Of a DNA stretch of 25,301 bases, positions 15,353-22,980 are shown piece by piece. The position numbers and the translations under genes were made by a program. The stretch spans positions 1 to 25,301 of the forward strand of contig JAEYRA010000032.1 in the NCBI GenBank assembly GCA_023409755.1, given 5' to 3'. How positions within the stretch are numbered: position 1 is the stretch's first letter; the number at the start of each line of letters is the position of its first letter. A model generated the notes under the pieces. That model saw only the letters and a list, made by a program, of their open reading frames with translations. It had not been told where the DNA came from and made no database searches. Source of the stretch: Bacillota bacterium. Its GTDB lineage: Bacteria; Bacillota; Clostridia; Christensenellales; UMGS416.

Positions 15353-16867
15353 ATGAAACTCAATGTAAACGATTACCGCAACAAGGTGCTGGGCTGCTGG
15401 ATGGGCAAGAACATCGGCGGAACGCTGGGCATGCCCTTCGAATGGAAGCGGCAGGTCAATGACGTCACCTTCTACACCCAGGAATTGACGGGCAACCTAC
15501 CCAACGACGACCTGGACATCCAGCTGCTGTGGCTGGTGGCGATGGAGGAGCAGGGGGTGGACATCTCCACCAGCACGCTGGCGGAGTATTGGATGGCCTT
15601 TGTGACGCCCCACTGGGCCGAATATGGCAACGCCAAGCTCAACATGCGCGCAGGTCTACTGCCGCCGCTCTCGGGCGACATCAACAACGTGTTCCGCGAT
15701 TCCTGCGGTGCGTTCATCCGCTCGGAGATCTGGGCCTGCATCGCGCCGGGCAACCCCTCGCTGGCCGCCCGCTACGCCCTGGAGGATGCCATGATCGACC
15801 ACGGCAGTGGCGAAGGCACTTATGCCGAGGTGTTCTGCGCGGCGGTGGAGAGTGCCGCCTTTGTGGAAGACGACATTTATAAGCTCGTAGACATCGGGTT
15901 CCAGTATATCCCGGAAGACTGCGCGGTGGCCGGAGCAGCCCGCTGCGCCATTGAGGGCTACCGCAGTGGCAAGACCTGGCTGGAAGCCCGTAATGCCATC
16001 CTGGAAGGGTACCGCGGCAGTGCCTATTTCAACCAGCTTGAGAGTGTTTCCCCCGACGATCAGGCCCGCGGGTTTGTCACCGGCAAGCTAGGATTCGACG
16101 TGCCCTCCAACATTGGCATGTTCATCGCCGGGTTGCTCTATGGCGGCGGGGATTTCGACAAGACCATGAGCATCACCGTCAACTGCGGCGAGGACACAGA
16201 CTGCACCGCTGCGACCGCTGGCGCGCTCTTTGGCATCATGCACGGCGCCGGAGCCATCTCGCCCAAGTGGCTGGAGCCCATCGGCCGCAACATCACCACC
16301 GGTTGCCTGAACATTGGTGAACTCGGCAACATGGGCAGCCAACTGCCCCAGAACCTGGATGAACTGACCGACCGCACCGAGCGGCTGGCGCGGCAGGTTC
16401 TGCTGCGCTTCCCCTATGGGGTGGAGATGACCGACGAGGCCACCAGTGGGGCTTTCGACAAGGCTATGCTTCTGCCCAGCCGTGACTTCCGGCGCGCGGT
16501 GTCCCACTGTGACGGCACCACAATTCGGTCCGACTATCTTGAGGCCACGGTGCAGTACCCCGATGGCGCATTCCTCCGCGCAGGGGAACCGACGCGGGTG
16601 AAACTCAGCCTCTATAACACCCACCGCATCCAGACCGTCGTCAACGTTCGCTGGTATACCCCGGAGGGTTGGAGTGTCACCCCCGCCGCCGAGGGTACCC
16701 TCTATGTGGCGTGGAGCGAAGTCCTGGGTGCAAAGTCGGCGGAGTTTACCGTCATCGCGCCGACGGTCAAGGCAGGCGTCAACCGCGCGGTCATCGAGGT
16801 GACCATTGACGGCAAACCCACGGTGATTCTGGTGCCGGTGATGCTCTTCAACGGCGCGCTGGAGTAG
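15353..16867 (+). CDS. ADP-ribosylglycohydrolase (DraG)-fold protein with C-terminal beta domain
   Basis: The first 380 or so residues have the all-helical DraG fold: GCWMGKNIGGTLGMPFE near the N-terminus, the metal motif PNDDLDIQLLWL (Asp52, Asp53, Asp55) and the second metal motif NCGEDTDCTAATAGALFGIMHGAG (Asp281, Asp283). DraG enzymes use two metal ions to remove ADP-ribose from proteins. Here the first motif has Leu where DDT is usual, and residues from about 390 to 504 form an added strand-rich domain (RVKLSLYNTHRIQTVVNVRWYTPEGWSV) that looks like an Ig-like or NEW3-type fold. The subfamily is common beside carbohydrate genes, so a glycoside substrate is possible, though this is inference. 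GGAGG lies 8 bases before the ATG. No signal peptide is seen. Confidence 0.85.
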   Translation: MKLNVNDYRNKVLGCWMGKNIGGTLGMPFEWKRQVNDVTFYTQELTGNLPNDDLDIQLLWLVAMEEQGVDISTSTLAEYWMAFVTPHWAEYGNAKLNMRAGLLPPLSGDINNVFRDSCGAFIRSEIWACIAPGNPSLAARYALEDAMIDHGSGEGTYAEVFCAAVESAAFVEDDIYKLVDIGFQYIPEDCAVAGAARCAIEGYRSGKTWLEARNAILEGYRGSAYFNQLESVSPDDQARGFVTGKLGFDVPSNIGMFIAGLLYGGGDFDKTMSITVNCGEDTDCTAATAGALFGIMHGAGAISPKWLEPIGRNITTGCLNIGELGNMGSQLPQNLDELTDRTERLARQVLLRFPYGVEMTDEATSGAFDKAMLLPSRDFRRAVSHCDGTTIRSDYLEATVQYPDGAFLRAGEPTRVKLSLYNTHRIQTVVNVRWYTPEGWSVTPAAEGTLYVAWSEVLGAKSAEFTVIAPTVKAGVNRAVIEVTIDGKPTVILVPVMLFNGALE

Positions 16868-16895
16868 ACGCATCTCATCCCATTGATTATCATAC

Positions 16896-16950
16896 AGCAG
16901 GAAGGGGGCATGTTGTTCCAAGAGGGACGGCTCCTTCCTGCTATTTGTTT
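16896..16950 (+). terminator. Intrinsic terminator after the DraG-fold gene
   Basis: AGCAGGAAGG (16896-16905) pairs perfectly with CCTTCCTGCT (16933-16942) across a large 27-base loop, followed by ATTTGTTT. The long loop and interrupted T tail make it weaker than the other terminators here. Confidence 0.7.
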
Positions 16951-17014
16951 GGGTAAGTCTCGCGCCGCGCGTCCACTGTGCTGTGCGAAGGAGAGCGGGT
17001 TCCCTCCTGTCAGT

Positions 17015-17042
17015 TTGAACGGATACAAGCTTGTGTTATACT
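17015..17042 (+). promoter_or_regulatory. Sigma-A promoter of pyk
   Basis: TTGAAC (17015-17020) and TATACT (17037-17042) are 16 bases apart. The start codon follows 32 bases later with AGGGAG before it. Both hexamers are close to consensus. Confidence 0.7.
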
Positions 17043-17074
17043 AGAGGCACTGCAACCCAAACAGGGAGAACAAC

Positions 17075-18835
17075 ATGCGTAGAACCAAGATCATTTGCAC
17101 CATTGGCCCGGCCAGTTCCTCGCGGGAGATGCTCCAGAAGCTCGTACAGGGTGGCATGAACATCTGCCGACTCAATTTTTCACACGGCGACCACGCCTCT
17201 CACGGTCAGGTGATTGACCTCATTCGCTCCATCAGGGAGGAGGAGAATGTCCCTCTGGGCATCCTGCTGGACACCAAAGGCCCCGAACTGCGACTGGGCA
17301 ACTTCGCCCAGCCGGTGACCCTGCAGGAAGGCCAGACATTCACCCTGACGACCCAGGAAACGCTGGGCGACAGCAACCGCGCGCAAATCAACTTTGCCGG
17401 GTTGCCCGCCGACGTTCATGTGGGCGGTTCCATTCTGCTGGACGATGGCATCATCATCCTCAAGGTCACCGCGGTGGAGCGCAACACCGACATCGTCTGT
17501 CAGGTGATGAACAGCGGAGAAATCTCTTCCCACAAGAAGCTGACGGTGCCCGGCGTGTCTTTGTCCTTGCCGGGGCTCACCGACCAGGACAAGTCAGACC
17601 TCCTGTTCGGCATCGAAAAGGAGGTAGACTTCGTCGCAGCATCCTTCACCCGTAAGGCGCAGGACATCCTTCAGGTGCGGCAGTTTCTGGAGGACAACGG
17701 CGGCAAGCACATCCGTATCATCGCGAAAATTGAAAACCAGGAAGGGCTCAACAACATCGAGGACATCATCTCGGTGTCGGATGGCGTCATGGTGGCCCGC
17801 GGCGACCTGGGGGTGGAGAATCCAACCGAAGAGGTGCCGATCGCTCAACGCCATATTGTGTCAGAATGCATCGCACGCAATACGCCTGTCATCATCGCCA
17901 CCCAGATGCTGGACTCGATGATCCGCAACCCATTGCCCACCCGTGCTGAAGTGGGGGACGTTGCCACCGCTGTGCAGGAACGTGCGGATTGCGTCATGCT
18001 CTCCGGCGAGACAGCGGCGGGCAAATACCCGCTGGAGTCACTGGAGATGATGGCCCGTATTGCCGAACGCACTGAGAAATCGATGGACTACAAGGAACTC
18101 TTCCGACGGGAGATGGAGAGTTCTGGCCCGGTGCGTACCGTCACCGACGCCATTAGCCACGCGGTGTGCATCTCTGCCATGGATTTGGACGCCGCGGCCA
18201 TTGTGACCAGCACCAAGACCGGCAGTACCGCCATGGCCATCGCCAACCACCGTCCATCCTGTCCCATTCTGGCGACAACGATGGAACGGCATGCCTATTA
18301 CCAGCTTTCCCTGCTGTGGGGCACTTGCCCGCTGATGACGCGAACCTTGACCAATACCGACGAGATGATCGAAAACTCCGTTGACGTCGCGCTGGAGGCG
18401 GGCATTGCCAAGAATGGTGACATTCTTGTCATCACCGCCGGTGTGCCGTTGGGGCAGGCGGGTACCACCAACCTCATCAAGATTCACCACGTGGGCGATA
18501 TCCTCATCAAGGGTCGCGGGGTGGGCGACTTGCCGGCCATGGGCTGCGTGTGCATGGTCAGCTCCGTAACGGAAGCGCGGGAGCATTTTTCCGATGGCGA
18601 CATACTGGTGGTGCCCACCACCGACAACAGCTATCTTCCCTTCATCAAGAAGGCTGCGGCAATCATTACCCGGGACACCGCGCCCAACGCCCACGCCGCC
18701 GTTGTGGGTCTGGCGCTGGACATCCCGGTCATCCTGGACGCGGGCAACATGGGGGAGGTGCTGCGCAGCGGCATGTGTGTCACTGTGGACCCACGCACGG
18801 GCTACGTGTACAACGGCAAGGCGACGCTGCTTTGA
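17075..18835 (+). CDS. pyk: Pyruvate kinase with C-terminal PEP-utiliser-like domain
   Basis: It makes pyruvate and ATP from phosphoenolpyruvate in the last step of glycolysis. The 586 residues include the core start RRTKIICTIGPASSSREML, LDTKGPELRLGNF, the catalytic IIAKIENQEGLNNI with its lysine, and ATQMLDSMIRNPLPTRAEVGDVATAV...VMLSGETAAGKYP. After the allosteric domain (to about 470) there is an extra domain of about 100 residues as found in Bacillus-type pyruvate kinases: FSDGDILVVPTTDNSYLPFIKKAAAIITRD...HAAVVGLALDIPVI. Its swivelling-domain motif reads NAHAAVVG, where TSHAAVVG is usual. The gene stands alone with its own promoter, as expected for a housekeeping enzyme. Confidence 0.95.
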   Translation: MRRTKIICTIGPASSSREMLQKLVQGGMNICRLNFSHGDHASHGQVIDLIRSIREEENVPLGILLDTKGPELRLGNFAQPVTLQEGQTFTLTTQETLGDSNRAQINFAGLPADVHVGGSILLDDGIIILKVTAVERNTDIVCQVMNSGEISSHKKLTVPGVSLSLPGLTDQDKSDLLFGIEKEVDFVAASFTRKAQDILQVRQFLEDNGGKHIRIIAKIENQEGLNNIEDIISVSDGVMVARGDLGVENPTEEVPIAQRHIVSECIARNTPVIIATQMLDSMIRNPLPTRAEVGDVATAVQERADCVMLSGETAAGKYPLESLEMMARIAERTEKSMDYKELFRREMESSGPVRTVTDAISHAVCISAMDLDAAAIVTSTKTGSTAMAIANHRPSCPILATTMERHAYYQLSLLWGTCPLMTRTLTNTDEMIENSVDVALEAGIAKNGDILVITAGVPLGQAGTTNLIKIHHVGDILIKGRGVGDLPAMGCVCMVSSVTEAREHFSDGDILVVPTTDNSYLPFIKKAAAIITRDTAPNAHAAVVGLALDIPVILDAGNMGEVLRSGMCVTVDPRTGYVYNGKATLL

Positions 18836-18996
18836 GGCAAACGGGGGAGAGGTGAACACTCCTACCGCTTGCGTGAAATCACTTGTTGTAGCAGAGCGGC
18901 AGCAGCTGGGCCATCTGCCCAACAATGAACTAGCTGGGCAAGGTACCGGCGGAACGAATGACAGTCTGTTTCAACTCAGTAACCCGATGGGACGAT
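18836..18996 (+). other. Structured non-coding stretch between pyk and the AraC-type gene
   Basis: No gene is supported here. Several short inverted repeats occur; GGCAG (18898-18902 region) and CTGCC are one pair. The stretch near 18937-18955 reads GGGCAAGGTACCGGCGGAAC, which resembles a T-box core with the TGG of the bulge missing. It leads into the terminator at 18997-19034. It may be a decayed leader or simply the untranslated tail of pyk. Confidence 0.3.
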
Positions 18997-19034
18997 GTGC
19001 CGGGAATGCTCTTACAGAGTCCCGGCACTTGTTT
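18997..19034 (+). terminator. Intrinsic terminator between pyk and the AraC-type gene
   Basis: GTGCCGGGA (18997-19005) pairs perfectly with TCCCGGCAC (19020-19028). CTCT (19009-19012) and AGAG (19016-19019) extend the stem inside, past an ATG bulge. TTGTTTT follows. Either the end of the pyk transcript or an attenuator for the next gene. Confidence 0.85.
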
Positions 19035-19120
19035 TCCGGCATCTGATGGATCCCGGCAAGAAGAATCATGCAACATCACATTGCTGCTAGTACAATGGCT
19101 TTTGAAAGGAGGGAACGCAG

Positions 19121-20599
19121 ATGAACTGGATGCAATGCATGGACGATGCGCTGCGCTACCTAGAAGACCATTTAACCGATGAGATCGACCTTGGTGTTGC
19201 CGCACAGAAAGCTGGCTGCTCCGTATACAACTTACAGCGTATCTTTTCATTTCTCGTCGGTCAGTCGCCGTCCGAATACATCCGGGGGCGACGGCTCACA
19301 TTGGCGGCGGAGGAACTTCGTAGCACCAATGGGAGAATACTCGACATTGCGGTGAAATACGGATACGAATCCCAGGAAGCCTTCGCTCGTGCATTCCTCA
19401 AGTTCCACGGCGTAACTCCGTCGGCAGCCAGGAAACTAGAGAAGTTGCCCAGTTCCTGCGGTAGGGTCAACCTTCAAATGCTATTGCACAGAGGGGATGA
19501 GAACAACATCATGAATACCACCAGTCATATGCTTACAAGAGTCCAACCTGATCCTGTGTTTTACAGGGGCGTGAAGGGCCCGGGAACCCTTCTGTTTCCC
19601 GTCAGCCTGTGGTCCTATTTCGAATTTATAGGCCAGAACCACGACCCGGCCAGGACCTATGCGTTGTTGGCTGCTTTGAGCGGCGATGCTTTTCACGCTG
19701 GCATTTCATTGCCCACCACACGGGGCATGAGCCGCGCACTGGAAGCACTGCGGTTTCATCCCCGAATCTTCACCACCGACCCAAAGGACGCATGCTACTT
19801 GGACGAGGCAACGGCAAAGCAGGAAATCGTGCAAAGCATCGCCGTGGAGCAGCGGCCCGTCATCGTGTGCAATCTTGATCAAGCCTGCTTTGGCGGGGTC
19901 ATCATTGGCTATGAACAGGATGGAGACACACTAATCAACTGGGGGTACTATCCCTTTGACGACCGTGACAGGCCCGAACCCATCCTTGTACACTGTACCG
20001 ATTGGTACCACCATGCCACCCACATCGTTTTGCTGGGGGAGCGTGGCAAAGCTCCAGAACTCAAAGAGCTCTACCTCACCGGGCTGAAGGGCGCGTATGA
20101 CGACCTAAGGGGCGCGGATGGCATTACGAACGAATCCTTCTATGAGAAGTGGAAGGTTTTCTTGCGCCTGGGTCGTCAGCAGGCCATGGAGGAAGTCCGC
20201 CGGACAGGGCGAGTGCCCGGTACATGGGGTACGATACCGGCCGGTTCAACTGATGAGGACACCATCTTGGCCAAGGTGAAGGAGATCATTGATCCTCTGT
20301 GGTGTGACTTTGCGGAGCGCAGGTTCTTTGCCGCTCATTTCATCCGCCAAGCCAAGGAGTATGCACCTGACGTTGTGCAACAACACCTGGACCGAGCCAG
20401 CGCCGCCTTTCTGCGGATCCATGATCTGATGTATGAGTACATCAATGCGGTTGGCCTCAAGCCGGGTGGTGACGTCATCAACGAGGAAGTACTCTTCGAC
20501 CCCGCTGTGCAGGAGCAATTGTGCAGGATGATCGACGAATGCAAAGCGCTTGAGCTGGAAGCAATCAATGAGCTCAGGGATGTCGTTGCCCACCTCTGA
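19121..20599 (+). CDS. AraC-type HTH protein with large C-terminal C39-peptidase-like domain
   Basis: Residues 1-105 are an N-terminal AraC DNA-binding domain with two helix-turn-helix units: DEIDLGVAAQKAGCSVYNLQRIFSFLVGQSPSEYI and ILDIAVKYGYESQEAFARAFLKFHGVTPSAAR. From about 130 on there is no GyrI-like domain. Instead the sequence (SLWSYFEFIGQNHDPARTYALLAALSGDAFH, then RPVIVCNLDQACFGGVIIGYEQDGDTLINWGYYPF) resembles a papain/C39-like or BtrH N-terminal fold used as a sensor in some clostridial AraC proteins. The His normally leading the V-I-x-GY strand in peptidases is Gly here, so catalysis is unlikely. A helical tail (residues 400-492) follows. AAAGGAGG precedes the ATG. The HTH call is firm; the C-terminal call is from pattern memory. 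Confidence 0.75.
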   Translation: MNWMQCMDDALRYLEDHLTDEIDLGVAAQKAGCSVYNLQRIFSFLVGQSPSEYIRGRRLTLAAEELRSTNGRILDIAVKYGYESQEAFARAFLKFHGVTPSAARKLEKLPSSCGRVNLQMLLHRGDENNIMNTTSHMLTRVQPDPVFYRGVKGPGTLLFPVSLWSYFEFIGQNHDPARTYALLAALSGDAFHAGISLPTTRGMSRALEALRFHPRIFTTDPKDACYLDEATAKQEIVQSIAVEQRPVIVCNLDQACFGGVIIGYEQDGDTLINWGYYPFDDRDRPEPILVHCTDWYHHATHIVLLGERGKAPELKELYLTGLKGAYDDLRGADGITNESFYEKWKVFLRLGRQQAMEEVRRTGRVPGTWGTIPAGSTDEDTILAKVKEIIDPLWCDFAERRFFAAHFIRQAKEYAPDVVQQHLDRASAAFLRIHDLMYEYINAVGLKPGGDVINEEVLFDPAVQEQLCRMIDECKALELEAINELRDVVAHL

Positions 20600-20622
20600 G
20601 TGGTAACGTAACGGGCAGAGGA

Positions 20623-20644
20623 AAAGGCAGCTTTCGCTGCCTTT
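20623..20644 (-). terminator. Hairpin terminator, best placed for the minus-strand mini-gene
   Basis: AAAGGCAGC (20623-20631) pairs perfectly with GCTGCCTTT (20636-20644). Read on the minus strand the loop is GAAA, a stable GNRA tetraloop, and the stem is followed by TTTTCC. On the plus strand it lies 24 bases after the AraC-type gene and may serve both directions. Confidence 0.7.
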
Positions 20645-20648
20645 CCGC

Positions 20649-20768
20649 TTACTTGGAGTTGCCCGGATTGAACTTGAAGTACCCCTTTGAAAGACGTTTG
20701 GTGTCACGCAGCATTCTGCGTTTCCGGTTGGTGTTGACGCCATCGTGCATCAGGTCTCTCATGCTCAT
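20649..20768 (-). CDS. Unannotated 39-residue basic small protein
   Basis: On the minus strand an ATG at 20768 opens 39 codons ending in TAA at 20649. The peptide begins MSMRDLMHDGVNTNRKRRML and ends in SKGYFKFNPGNSK. It has 11 Lys/Arg against 3 Asp/Glu, so it is strongly basic, and no membrane segment or signal peptide is visible. Three things argue it is real: a G-rich ribosome site (GGGGGTG) about 8 bases before the ATG, a GNRA-loop terminator 4 bases after the stop, and a 313-base gap otherwise without a gene. I do not recognise the family. It may be a nucleic-acid- or ribosome-associated small protein, but this is only suggested by charge. Confidence 0.5.
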   Translation of the reverse strand: MSMRDLMHDGVNTNRKRRMLRDTKRLSKGYFKFNPGNSK

Positions 20769-20847
20769 CGGTTTACACCCCCAATCGTCAGTGTTCGCTG
20801 ATTTTTCCCCAATATGCGGCGGTTTTTATCGTTTGCTGACCCAGCCG

Positions 20848-20876
20848 TTGACAGGGTTGGTCGGTTGTGGTAGCGT
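20848..20876 (+). promoter_or_regulatory. Probable promoter of lysA
   Basis: A perfect TTGACA (20848-20853) is followed after 17 bases by TAGCGT (20871-20876), which keeps only the first two and last bases of the -10 consensus. The lysA start lies 37 bases further on, too close for a lysine riboswitch to fit between. Confidence 0.45.
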
Positions 20877-20912
20877 AAATCAAATTCGTTCGAACCGCTG
20901 GGAGGATTCTAC

Positions 20913-22166
20913 ATGACGAAGCGCTTTTTCACCGCGCAGACGAACTTTTATGGCCACACAGACCCGCAGGCGCTGCTGGCAAAGTACGGCAGCCCGCTGT
21001 ATGTGTACAACGAAGCCATTCTGCGAAAGCGCTGCCAAGACATGAAGAATCTGGTGCCCATTGCTGGTTTCACTGCCGATTATTCCATCAAGGCCAACTC
21101 CAACCTGCACATCCTGAAGATTGTGCACGAAGAAGGGCTGGAAGCTGACGCCATGTCCCCGGGGGAGATCCATGTGCTGTTGGCGGCGGGGTTCCAGCCG
21201 GAAGAAATCCTGTTCGTGTGCAACAATGTGTCAGTTGATGAGATGGCCTATGCTGTGGAGCGGGGCATCACCGTCAGTGTCGATTCCCTCGCTCAGCTGG
21301 AAACATTTGGTCAGCGCTTCCCCGGGCACAAGGTCGCCGTGCGGTTCAATACAGGCTATGGCGCGGGCCACCACGAGAAGGTTGTGACCGCAGGCAAAAA
21401 GACGAAGTTCGGCATCAACGACGACAAAGCTGACGAGGTGCAGGCAATCCTGCGCCGACACAACCTGAAACTGTGCGGCATCAACCAGCACATCGGTTCC
21501 CTCTTTATGGAGGAGAGCGCTTACGTCGCCAGTTGCGAGGCCTTGCTGGAGCTCGCGATGCGCTTCTCAGACCTGGAGTTTGTAGATATGGGCGGCGGAT
21601 TCGGCATCCCATACCGCAAGCAGGATGGCGAGAGGCCGTTGGATCTGGCACCTTTTGCCGAGCGGCTGGGCAACGCCATTACCACCTTTCAGGCGCGGTA
21701 CGGTAAGCGGCCCATGAAGTTTAAATCCGAGCCGGGGCGTTACATCGTGGCGGAGAGTTGTGTTCTGTTGGGCACTGTCCACTCCATCAAGGAGAACAAC
21801 GACATCTTCTACGTGGGCACTGACCTGGGGTTCAACGTACTGCAGCGCCCTGTCATGTACGATTCGCACCATGACATTGAAGTGTACCGCGATGGCTGGC
21901 TGACCGACAATGGCAGGCGCACGGTGACAGTGGTGGGCAACATCTGCGAGAGCGGTGACAAACTGGCCCAGGAGCGTACCCTTCCTTTCATTGAGCTGGG
22001 AGATATCCTCGGCGTTATGGATGCCGGTGCATACGGCTATTCGATGGCCTCCAACTACAATCATCGGCTGCGCCCGGCCGAGGTGTTGATTGGTCTGGAT
22101 GGAAACGACCGGCTCATCCGTCGGCGGGACACCTTCGACGACCTGATGCGCACATTCCCAGACTGA
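20913..22166 (+). CDS. lysA: Diaminopimelate decarboxylase
   Basis: It removes CO2 from meso-diaminopimelate to make L-lysine, the last step of that pathway. The 417-residue fold-type III PLP enzyme shows YSIKANSN with the PLP-binding lysine, DAMSPGEIHVLLAAGF, NQHIGSLFME, the phosphate-binding VDMGGGFGIPYR, KSEPGRYIVAESC, the dimer-interface GNICESGD with the catalytic cysteine, and MDAGAYGYSMASNYNHRLRPAEVLI. The last two favour LysA over ornithine, arginine or carboxynorspermidine decarboxylases. GGGAGG (20900-20905) precedes the ATG. No other lysine gene is nearby, so it stands apart from any dap operon. Confidence 0.9.
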   Translation: MTKRFFTAQTNFYGHTDPQALLAKYGSPLYVYNEAILRKRCQDMKNLVPIAGFTADYSIKANSNLHILKIVHEEGLEADAMSPGEIHVLLAAGFQPEEILFVCNNVSVDEMAYAVERGITVSVDSLAQLETFGQRFPGHKVAVRFNTGYGAGHHEKVVTAGKKTKFGINDDKADEVQAILRRHNLKLCGINQHIGSLFMEESAYVASCEALLELAMRFSDLEFVDMGGGFGIPYRKQDGERPLDLAPFAERLGNAITTFQARYGKRPMKFKSEPGRYIVAESCVLLGTVHSIKENNDIFYVGTDLGFNVLQRPVMYDSHHDIEVYRDGWLTDNGRRTVTVVGNICESGDKLAQERTLPFIELGDILGVMDAGAYGYSMASNYNHRLRPAEVLIGLDGNDRLIRRRDTFDDLMRTFPD

Positions 22167-22173
22167 TTCTCTG

Positions 22174-22195
22174 GTAGCCCTGCGGGGCTGCTTTT
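22174..22195 (+). terminator. Short terminator between lysA and the methyltransferase gene
   Basis: GTAGCCC (22174-22180) pairs with GGGCTGC (22185-22191, one G-T pair) around TGCG, followed by TTTT. The stem is only 7 bp, so termination may be partial and allow read-through into the next gene 23 bases downstream. Confidence 0.65.
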
Positions 22196-22218
22196 ATATG
22201 AGAGCAGGGGGAAGACGC

Positions 22219-22971
22219 ATGGAAAACACCGATCGCTTCAACGGTCATGGGGAACACTATATTAAGGCCAGACCAAGCTACCCAGCAGCCATGCTGGATT
22301 ATCTGTATGAGGAACTGGGCGCGACACCATCCTCAGTCTTTGCTGACATCGGCTCTGGCACGGGCAAGTTCACTCGTTGCCTGCTGGAGCGCGGCAGTAC
22401 GGTGTATGCCGTGGAACCTAACGAGGAGATGGCGGCTGCCGCCCACCGGGAACTCGCCTCGTTTACCGGCTTCCACCCGGTGAATGGCAGCGCTGAACGT
22501 ACCACATTGCCTGGCAGCAGCATGGATTTCGTCACCTGTGCCCAGTCCTTTCACTGGTTTAACCGCTCGCTGTGCCAAAAGGAGTTTTCCAGGATTCTGC
22601 GCCCCGGCGGTCTGTGTCTCATCGTCTATAACCGGATGGATGGCGGTGCCAGCGCCTTCATGGGGGAGTATGAGCGCATTCACTTTGCCATGGACCCAAC
22701 GCGCACGGTGGATGCGCGGACGCTGGACGCCAGTTCATTGGGGGACTTCTTCCAGCCTGACACATTGCGGATACGGCGCTTCTCCTATGTGCATCGGCTG
22801 GATGGGGAGGGGCTTCTTGCCCGGGCGTTGTCTTCCTCCCACGCGCCGCAGCCCGGCAGCGAGGGGTATGACACGCTGAAAACCGGGCTGGAACGGCTCT
22901 TTGCCGCCCATGCCCGGTGTGATGTGGTGGAGTTTGTTTATCAGACGGAGTTGTATTGCGGAATGGTATGA
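22219..22971 (+). CDS. Class I SAM-dependent methyltransferase
   Basis: The 250 residues have the Rossmann-like methyltransferase fold. The SAM-binding motif I reads VFADIGSGTGKFTRCLLERG, motif II is VYAVEPNEEM with the ribose-binding Glu, and the later strand DFVTCAQSFHWF followed by EFSRILRPGGLCLIVYNRMD is typical of the methyltransferase-11 group. The N-terminus DRFNGHGEHYIKARPSYP is common in this subfamily, whose substrates are mostly unknown small molecules. ATG 22219 is chosen because AGGGGGA lies 7 bases before it; the in-frame ATG at 22198 overlaps the terminator tail. It ends 9 bases from the stop of the convergent AraC gene, with no terminator between. Confidence 0.87.
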   Translation: MENTDRFNGHGEHYIKARPSYPAAMLDYLYEELGATPSSVFADIGSGTGKFTRCLLERGSTVYAVEPNEEMAAAAHRELASFTGFHPVNGSAERTTLPGSSMDFVTCAQSFHWFNRSLCQKEFSRILRPGGLCLIVYNRMDGGASAFMGEYERIHFAMDPTRTVDARTLDASSLGDFFQPDTLRIRRFSYVHRLDGEGLLARALSSSHAPQPGSEGYDTLKTGLERLFAAHARCDVVEFVYQTELYCGMV

Positions 22972-22980
22972 TTCGCTTTT

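Noticed and set aside
20877..20912. Lysine riboswitch before lysA
   Set aside because: Only about 30 bases separate the probable transcript start from the lysA start, far too few for the L-box fold.
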